64,000 bases of DNA from an uncultured Capnocytophaga sp. (GTDB taxonomy: Bacteria > Bacteroidota > Bacteroidia > Flavobacteriales > Flavobacteriaceae). Positions 59,607-64,000 of the stretch are shown here, in pieces (within the stretch, counting starts at the first letter, position 1; each line of letters opens with the position of its first letter). The notes beneath the pieces are model-generated. The model was not told where the DNA came from, searched no databases, and saw nothing but the letters and a program-made list of their open reading frames with translations. The position numbers were made by a program, and so were the translations under genes. The stretch covers positions 1-64,000 of the forward strand of contig NZ_CALGWU010000040.1 in the NCBI RefSeq assembly GCF_937936315.1. Reading direction: 5' to 3'.

Positions 59607-62336
59607 ATGAGTTATTTACAAGAAGTTATTACCGATGTTTTAGAAAACTATCCCGATAAGATAGAGCGCCTTGTATTTGTTACTACAGGGAAACGCCCTG
59701 CGCTCTTCCTCAAAAAACACTTTGCCGAGCAGGTAAAGCACGCTACTATTGCTCCTGAGTTCATCGGTATAGCCGACCTATTTACGCGTATTTCAGGGGT
59801 ACAGTCTATCAGCAATTTGCCTTTGCTTTTTGAGTTTTACAATTGCTACACAAAAACTTGTAAAGACACCCCCGATAGCTTTGAAGAGTTCCTCAGCTGG
59901 GGACAAACAGCTCTCAAAGATTTTAGCGAAATCGACCAGTATTTGGTAAACCCCGATAAGATTTTTCCTTATATCCACGCCCTCAAAGAAGCCGAACACT
60001 GGTCGGGTATGGACGAGCTTAGCGAGATGCAGAAAAAGCACTTAGCTTTCTGGAATAGCCTCGGCGATTACTATTTCGCTCTCAACAGCAAACTCACCGA
60101 AATGGGTAAAGGTTATGGCGGTTTCATCGCTAAAAAAGCTGTTGAAAAACTCCCCAAATACCTGCAAACACACACTAATACTATTCATATATTCGTCGGT
60201 TTCAACGCCCTTTCCAAAGCAGAACAGCACGTGATTCAATCTATATTAATGGATATAGGCGGTGAAATTTATTGGGATGGCGATACTTATTTTTTGAACA
60301 ACCCTGCTCACGATGCAGGTTTCTTCTTGCGCAAATATACTAACAGTTGGCGCTATTACCAAACCCATAAACCTAAGTTTATACAAAGCAATTACGAAAA
60401 AGAAAAAGAACTCTATCTCACGGGAGTACCCAAAAGCATCAATCAGGCGCATAGTGTAGCCGAACTGCTCAAAAACACGCCTACCAAAGCATTGGAAAAA
60501 ACCGCCCTCATCATCGCCGATGAGAATCTGCTCATCCCCGTGCTACAAACTGTACAACCCAAAACAAGTGTGAACATCACGATGGGCTACCCTTTGCAAC
60601 AAACGCCTCTCAACGACCTTTTTGTTGCCTATTTCCGCTTGCATCTCTCCAAGAGTTTTTACCATAAAGATATACTGAACCTGCTCTCTCAACCTTTCTT
60701 GCACACCTTGCTAAAAGAAGAAGTAGTACGCCATATTTCGGAGTTCATCAAAACAAACAATCTCACCTATATTACTCGTAAAAAATTATTTGAGTCGGTA
60801 GATGAAACCGAACACGAGATGCTTACTTTGCTATTCCCCGATGCCAAAGGCAAGGCTCTCATCACTACCCTTATCGACAATGCTATTACGCTTATCTATC
60901 GCCTAAAAGCACAAATAGACCCTGAGAGCAATACTCACCTACTCACTCAAGAGTATGCTTATCGCTTCTTTCAGTTATTCAATCAGTTGAAGCAGTTGCA
61001 AGAACAATACGGCTATATCGATTCGGTGAAAACACTTTATCATTTCTATTTAGATGTCTTACAGAAGAGTTCGCTCAATTTCCGCGGTGAGCCTTTGGAA
61101 GGCTTGCAAGTAATGGGTGTGCTGGAAAGCCGTAGTTTGGATTTTGACCGCGTGATTATCACCTCAGTAAACGAAGGGGTACTTCCATTAGGCAAAAGTG
61201 GTGATTCGCTTATTCCTTACGATGTGAAACACGTGTTAGAACTACCTACTTTCAAGGAACGCGATGCCGTGTATAGCTATAACTTCTACCGCATTTTGCA
61301 GCGTGCCAAGCAAGTACACTTGTTTTACGACACCGAGATGGACAGCCTGAAAAGCAAAGAAAAAAGTAGGTTTATCCTCCAATTGTTAGCTGAGAAAATC
61401 CCCACCCACAAGGTGATACACCAAATCAAAGCTCCTGAAGTATATCCAGCCATATTGCGACCGCTTACTATCGAAAAAACAACTGCTGTAATCGATGCAC
61501 TAAAAGTCCTTGCCGAGAAAGGCATTTCACCTTCAGCACTAACTACTTACATCCGCAATCCGCTCACTTTCTACGAGCAACAAGTACTGCATATATACGA
61601 AGAAAAAGATGTGGAAGAAACTGTTGAAGCACGTACTTTTGGAAATATTGTTCACGGCACTTTAGAAGATTTGTACACGCCTTTCTTAAACGAAATACTC
61701 ACCGAAGAGCACATCAAAAAAATGCAACCTTTGGTACTCCCTACTATCGAAAAACGCTTTGAAGAAGAGTATAGAAGTACTGATTTTAGAACAGGAAAAA
61801 ACTGGCTCATCTTCAATGTAATAGAAAAGTATGTACGCAGTTTTTTAGCTTTAGAACTCAACGAAATAAAAAGTGGTACCGAAATTATTCCTCTCTATTT
61901 AGAACAGAAAATAAAGATACCTTTCCAAGCTCCTCACCTCCCCTTCCCTATCTATTTCAAGGGGATTATCGACCGTGTAGATAGGCGCAATGGGGTGTTG
62001 CACATTATTGACTACAAAACGGGTATTGTAGAGGAAACCGATGTGCGCATCAAAGATTGGAATAACCTCATTACCGATATTAAGTACGGCAAAGCCTTCC
62101 AGCTGCTCACTTATGCTTATATGATTACCAAACACCTAAATATCAATGAAAAAATGATAGTTGCGAACCTATCATTCAAGCGTTTGCAAAAAGGTCTTTT
62201 GCCTTTCCATACCTATATCGACAAGGAGAAAGATTACGATGTAACCGCTAAAACTCTCGCTTTGTACAGTGAATACACTGAAGAACTATTGCGCGAAATC
62301 TTTGATATCAATACCCCTTTCTATGAAAAATCCTAA
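59607..62336 (+). CDS. PD-(D/E)XK nuclease family protein, AddB-like
   Basis: The protein has 909 residues from the ATG at 59607 (MSYLQEVITDVLENYPDKIE); the 59550 opening includes an AT-rich repeat and is rejected. The N-terminus (VFVTTGKRPALFLKKHFAEQ) and body follow an inactivated UvrD/AddB-like helicase. RTFGNIVHGTLEDLY starts the nuclease and GIIDRVDRRNGVLHIIDYKT carries its Asp...Asp-Tyr-Lys catalytic core. It should be the nuclease subunit of an AddAB/RecBCD-type double-strand break repair complex. The helicase partner is not adjacent here. Confidence 0.85.
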   Translation: MSYLQEVITDVLENYPDKIERLVFVTTGKRPALFLKKHFAEQVKHATIAPEFIGIADLFTRISGVQSISNLPLLFEFYNCYTKTCKDTPDSFEEFLSWGQTALKDFSEIDQYLVNPDKIFPYIHALKEAEHWSGMDELSEMQKKHLAFWNSLGDYYFALNSKLTEMGKGYGGFIAKKAVEKLPKYLQTHTNTIHIFVGFNALSKAEQHVIQSILMDIGGEIYWDGDTYFLNNPAHDAGFFLRKYTNSWRYYQTHKPKFIQSNYEKEKELYLTGVPKSINQAHSVAELLKNTPTKALEKTALIIADENLLIPVLQTVQPKTSVNITMGYPLQQTPLNDLFVAYFRLHLSKSFYHKDILNLLSQPFLHTLLKEEVVRHISEFIKTNNLTYITRKKLFESVDETEHEMLTLLFPDAKGKALITTLIDNAITLIYRLKAQIDPESNTHLLTQEYAYRFFQLFNQLKQLQEQYGYIDSVKTLYHFYLDVLQKSSLNFRGEPLEGLQVMGVLESRSLDFDRVIITSVNEGVLPLGKSGDSLIPYDVKHVLELPTFKERDAVYSYNFYRILQRAKQVHLFYDTEMDSLKSKEKSRFILQLLAEKIPTHKVIHQIKAPEVYPAILRPLTIEKTTAVIDALKVLAEKGISPSALTTYIRNPLTFYEQQVLHIYEEKDVEETVEARTFGNIVHGTLEDLYTPFLNEILTEEHIKKMQPLVLPTIEKRFEEEYRSTDFRTGKNWLIFNVIEKYVRSFLALELNEIKSGTEIIPLYLEQKIKIPFQAPHLPFPIYFKGIIDRVDRRNGVLHIIDYKTGIVEETDVRIKDWNNLITDIKYGKAFQLLTYAYMITKHLNINEKMIVANLSFKRLQKGLLPFHTYIDKEKDYDVTAKTLALYSEYTEELLREIFDINTPFYEKS

Positions 62337-62343
62337 CAATTAG

Positions 62344-62373
62344 CTAATTGACAAATTGGCTAATTGACAAATT
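62344..62373. repeat. Direct 14-bp repeat before metG
   Basis: CTAATTGACAAATT occurs at 62344-62357 and again at 62360-62373, two bases apart, just upstream of the -7 box. Confidence 0.85.
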
Positions 62374-62386
62374 ATTTGTAATTTTG
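62356..62386 (+). promoter_or_regulatory. Promoter of metG
   Basis: TAATTTTG (62379-62386) is a good -7 box. The -33 position (62356-62359, TTGG) is a weak match. About 30 bases separate the box from the ATG. Confidence 0.55.
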
Positions 62387-62417
62387 CCGTTCAAATTCAT
62401 AATTCAAAACTCAAAAG

Positions 62418-64000
62418 ATGTCTAAACGTTATACTATTACGGCGGCTTTACCCTATACCAATGGACCTATCCATATTGGTCACTTGGCGGGAGTATATGT
62501 GCCAGCCGATATTTTTGCACGCTATCAACGATTGAAAAACAACGATGTAGCCTTTATTTGCGGGAGCGATGAACACGGAGTAGCAATCTCTATCAAAGCT
62601 AAAAAAGAAGGTACTACCCCTCAGGCTATTATCGATAAATACCACGCGATTATCAAGCAATCATTTGCCGATTTTGGCATTTCATTCGATAATTATTCGC
62701 GTACTTCTGCCCCTATTCATCACCAAACAGCTTCCGATTTCTTCAAAAAACTATATGAACAAGGTGATTTTATAGAAGAAATATCCGAACAACTCTACGA
62801 CGAAGAAGCACACCAATTCCTTGCCGACCGCTTTGTGATTGGTACTTGCCCAAAATGCGGCAACCCCGAGGCTTATGGCGACCAATGTGAGCGTTGTGGT
62901 AGTTCGCTCAACGCTACCGACCTCATCGACCCTAAATCGTCAATTACTGGTAGCAAACCTACCCTAAAAGCCACCAAACACTGGTTTTTGCCCCTCAATC
63001 GCTACCAAGAGTTTCTGGAAAAATGGATATTAGAAGGTCATAAATCCGATTGGAAACCCAATGTATATGGGCAAGTGAAAAGTTGGCTTGACGACGAGCT
63101 AAAACCACGCGCTGTAACCCGCGACCTTGATTGGGGAATTCCTGTACCTGTAGAAGGTGCTGAGGGCAAAGTGCTCTATGTGTGGTTTGATGCGCCTATC
63201 GGTTATATCTCATCTACTAAAGAATGGGCTGAACGCGAAGGCAAAGACTGGCGTCCTTATTGGCAAGATAAAAACACTGAATTAGTGCACTTTATTGGAA
63301 AAGATAATATCGTATTCCACTGCATTATCTTCCCTGCAATGCTCAAAGCCGAAGGCAGCTATATATTGCCTACTAACGTTCCTGCCAATGAGTTCCTCAA
63401 CTTAGAAGGCAACAAACTCTCTACCTCCAAAAACTGGGCAGTATGGTTACACGAGTACTTGCAAGATTTTCCTAATCAGCAAGATGTATTGCGCTATGCC
63501 CTTACCGCCAACGCTCCTGAAACCAAAGACAACGACTTTACGTGGAAAGACTTCCAAGCGCGCAACAACAACGAGCTTGTGGCTATCTTTGGAAATTTCA
63601 TCAATCGCGTGGCTGTGCTAACGCAGAAATATTACGAAGGAGTTATACCTGCTGCAGGAGAATTCAACGACATAGACACCGAAACGCTTCGCCAAATCAC
63701 AGAACTTACCGAGAAAATAGAACAATCGTTAGAACGTTATCGTTTCCGTGAAGCTCAACAAGAACTGATGAATATGGCGCGCTTAGGCAATAAATATTTA
63801 GCCGATGAAGAGCCTTGGAAACTCATCAAAACCGACCCTGAACGCGTAAAAACAGTAATGTACGTCGCTTTGCAGATTGCCACTGCTTTGGCAGTTGCCA
63901 GCGAACCTTTCTTGCCTTTCACTTCTGAGAAACTGAAACGTATGTTGCAATTGGGGGCTATCACTTGGGAGAACCTAAAAACAAATGCCACCGAATTGCT
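62418..64000 (+). CDS. metG: Methionyl-tRNA synthetase, N-terminal part (cut by right edge)
   Basis: MetG charges tRNA-Met, including the initiator. The first 527 codons are present. PYTNGPIHIGHLAGVYVPAD is the HIGH motif, GTCPKCGNPEAYGDQCERCG the zinc knuckle and LEGNKLSTSKNWAVWLHEYL the KMSKS-equivalent (KLSTS). KPRAVTRDLDWGIPVPVEGA and LYVWFDAPIGYISSTKEWAE are class I core. The anticodon-binding helical domain begins near residue 390. The ATG at 62418 gives MSKRYTITAALPYTNGPIHI, as usual. The rest, often with a tRNA-binding C-terminal module in this group, lies past the window. Confidence 0.97.
   Translation, partial: MSKRYTITAALPYTNGPIHIGHLAGVYVPADIFARYQRLKNNDVAFICGSDEHGVAISIKAKKEGTTPQAIIDKYHAIIKQSFADFGISFDNYSRTSAPIHHQTASDFFKKLYEQGDFIEEISEQLYDEEAHQFLADRFVIGTCPKCGNPEAYGDQCERCGSSLNATDLIDPKSSITGSKPTLKATKHWFLPLNRYQEFLEKWILEGHKSDWKPNVYGQVKSWLDDELKPRAVTRDLDWGIPVPVEGAEGKVLYVWFDAPIGYISSTKEWAEREGKDWRPYWQDKNTELVHFIGKDNIVFHCIIFPAMLKAEGSYILPTNVPANEFLNLEGNKLSTSKNWAVWLHEYLQDFPNQQDVLRYALTANAPETKDNDFTWKDFQARNNNELVAIFGNFINRVAVLTQKYYEGVIPAAGEFNDIDTETLRQITELTEKIEQSLERYRFREAQQELMNMARLGNKYLADEEPWKLIKTDPERVKTVMYVALQIATALAVASEPFLPFTSEKLKRMLQLGAITWENLKTNATEL

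Noticed and set aside
62344..62373. CRISPR-like repeats
   Set aside because: Two 14-base direct copies separated by two bases cannot form an array.

Overview
This window is a chromosomal segment from a Bacteroidota bacterium of class Flavobacteriia, most plausibly a Capnocytophaga-like host-associated flavobacterium; the genus is inferred from overall protein character and not proven. Supporting evidence: AT-rich DNA, promoters of the Bacteroidota type (TTTG, about 19 bases, TAnnTTTG) before many genes, almost no Shine-Dalgarno sequences, the uppS-bamA-skp-skp cluster, a FadL/OmpP1 porin beside a Tyr/Gly-rich lipoprotein, DUF6089 and DUF4286 proteins, an archaeal/eukaryal-type ProS and a CarboxypepD_reg-type TonB-dependent receptor. 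There are no rRNA or tRNA genes, no CRISPR array, no prophage and no intact insertion sequence.

Layout. 1-3.8 kb: the N-terminal part of a large repeat-containing exported protein (runs off the left edge), an OmpA-family protein and a small outer membrane barrel. 3.9-10.8 kb: proS, a C-terminal processing protease, a DsbD-like reductase, a 530-bp gene-free stretch and an RsmB-like methyltransferase. 11-14 kb: FadL-type porin, Tyr/Gly-rich lipoprotein and DUF4286 protein. 14.1-15.4 kb (+): a small conserved protein and an MltD-like lytic transglycosylase. 15.4-21.8 kb: murI and the envelope-assembly block (two Skp-like chaperones, bamA, uppS, DUF6089). 22-24.8 kb: lpdA and a porin. 24.9-27.9 kb (+): prmA, SMUG2-type glycosylase and CrtI-like oxidoreductase, whose 3' end overlaps a convergent M13 peptidase. 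30-34 kb: metK with a structured-looking leader, two unrecognised small genes, mltG, a 50-codon small ORF and an HXXEE membrane protein. 34.3-43 kb: pnp, rpsO, dCMP deaminase, ribF, fatty acyl-CoA ligase, coaD, ddl and der. 43-49.6 kb: DUF4300 lipoprotein, a GNAT gene broken by a stop codon, M1 aminopeptidase and TonB-dependent receptor. 49.7-52.1 kb: an AT-rich accessory patch with a Panacea/SocA-like gene between two membrane-protein genes, directly behind lepA. 54.1-64 kb (+): PLD-like protein with zinc ribbons, an unknown protein, YfcC-type carrier, rhomboid protease, a zinc-ribbon membrane protein gene with an early stop codon, a DUF3592-like membrane protein, an AddB-like nuclease/helicase and metG (cut by the right edge).

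Most of the window is core housekeeping and envelope biogenesis: peptidoglycan synthesis and remodelling (murI, ddl, mltG, MltD-like), undecaprenyl lipid supply (uppS), outer membrane protein folding (bamA, skp), periplasmic redox (DsbD) and translation (proS, metG, lepA, der, rpsO, prmA). The parts most worth a second look are the metK leader, the Panacea-containing three-gene unit, the two genes with single in-frame stops, the recurring CTTTGCCAAAG hairpins and the 101-residue repeats at the left edge.
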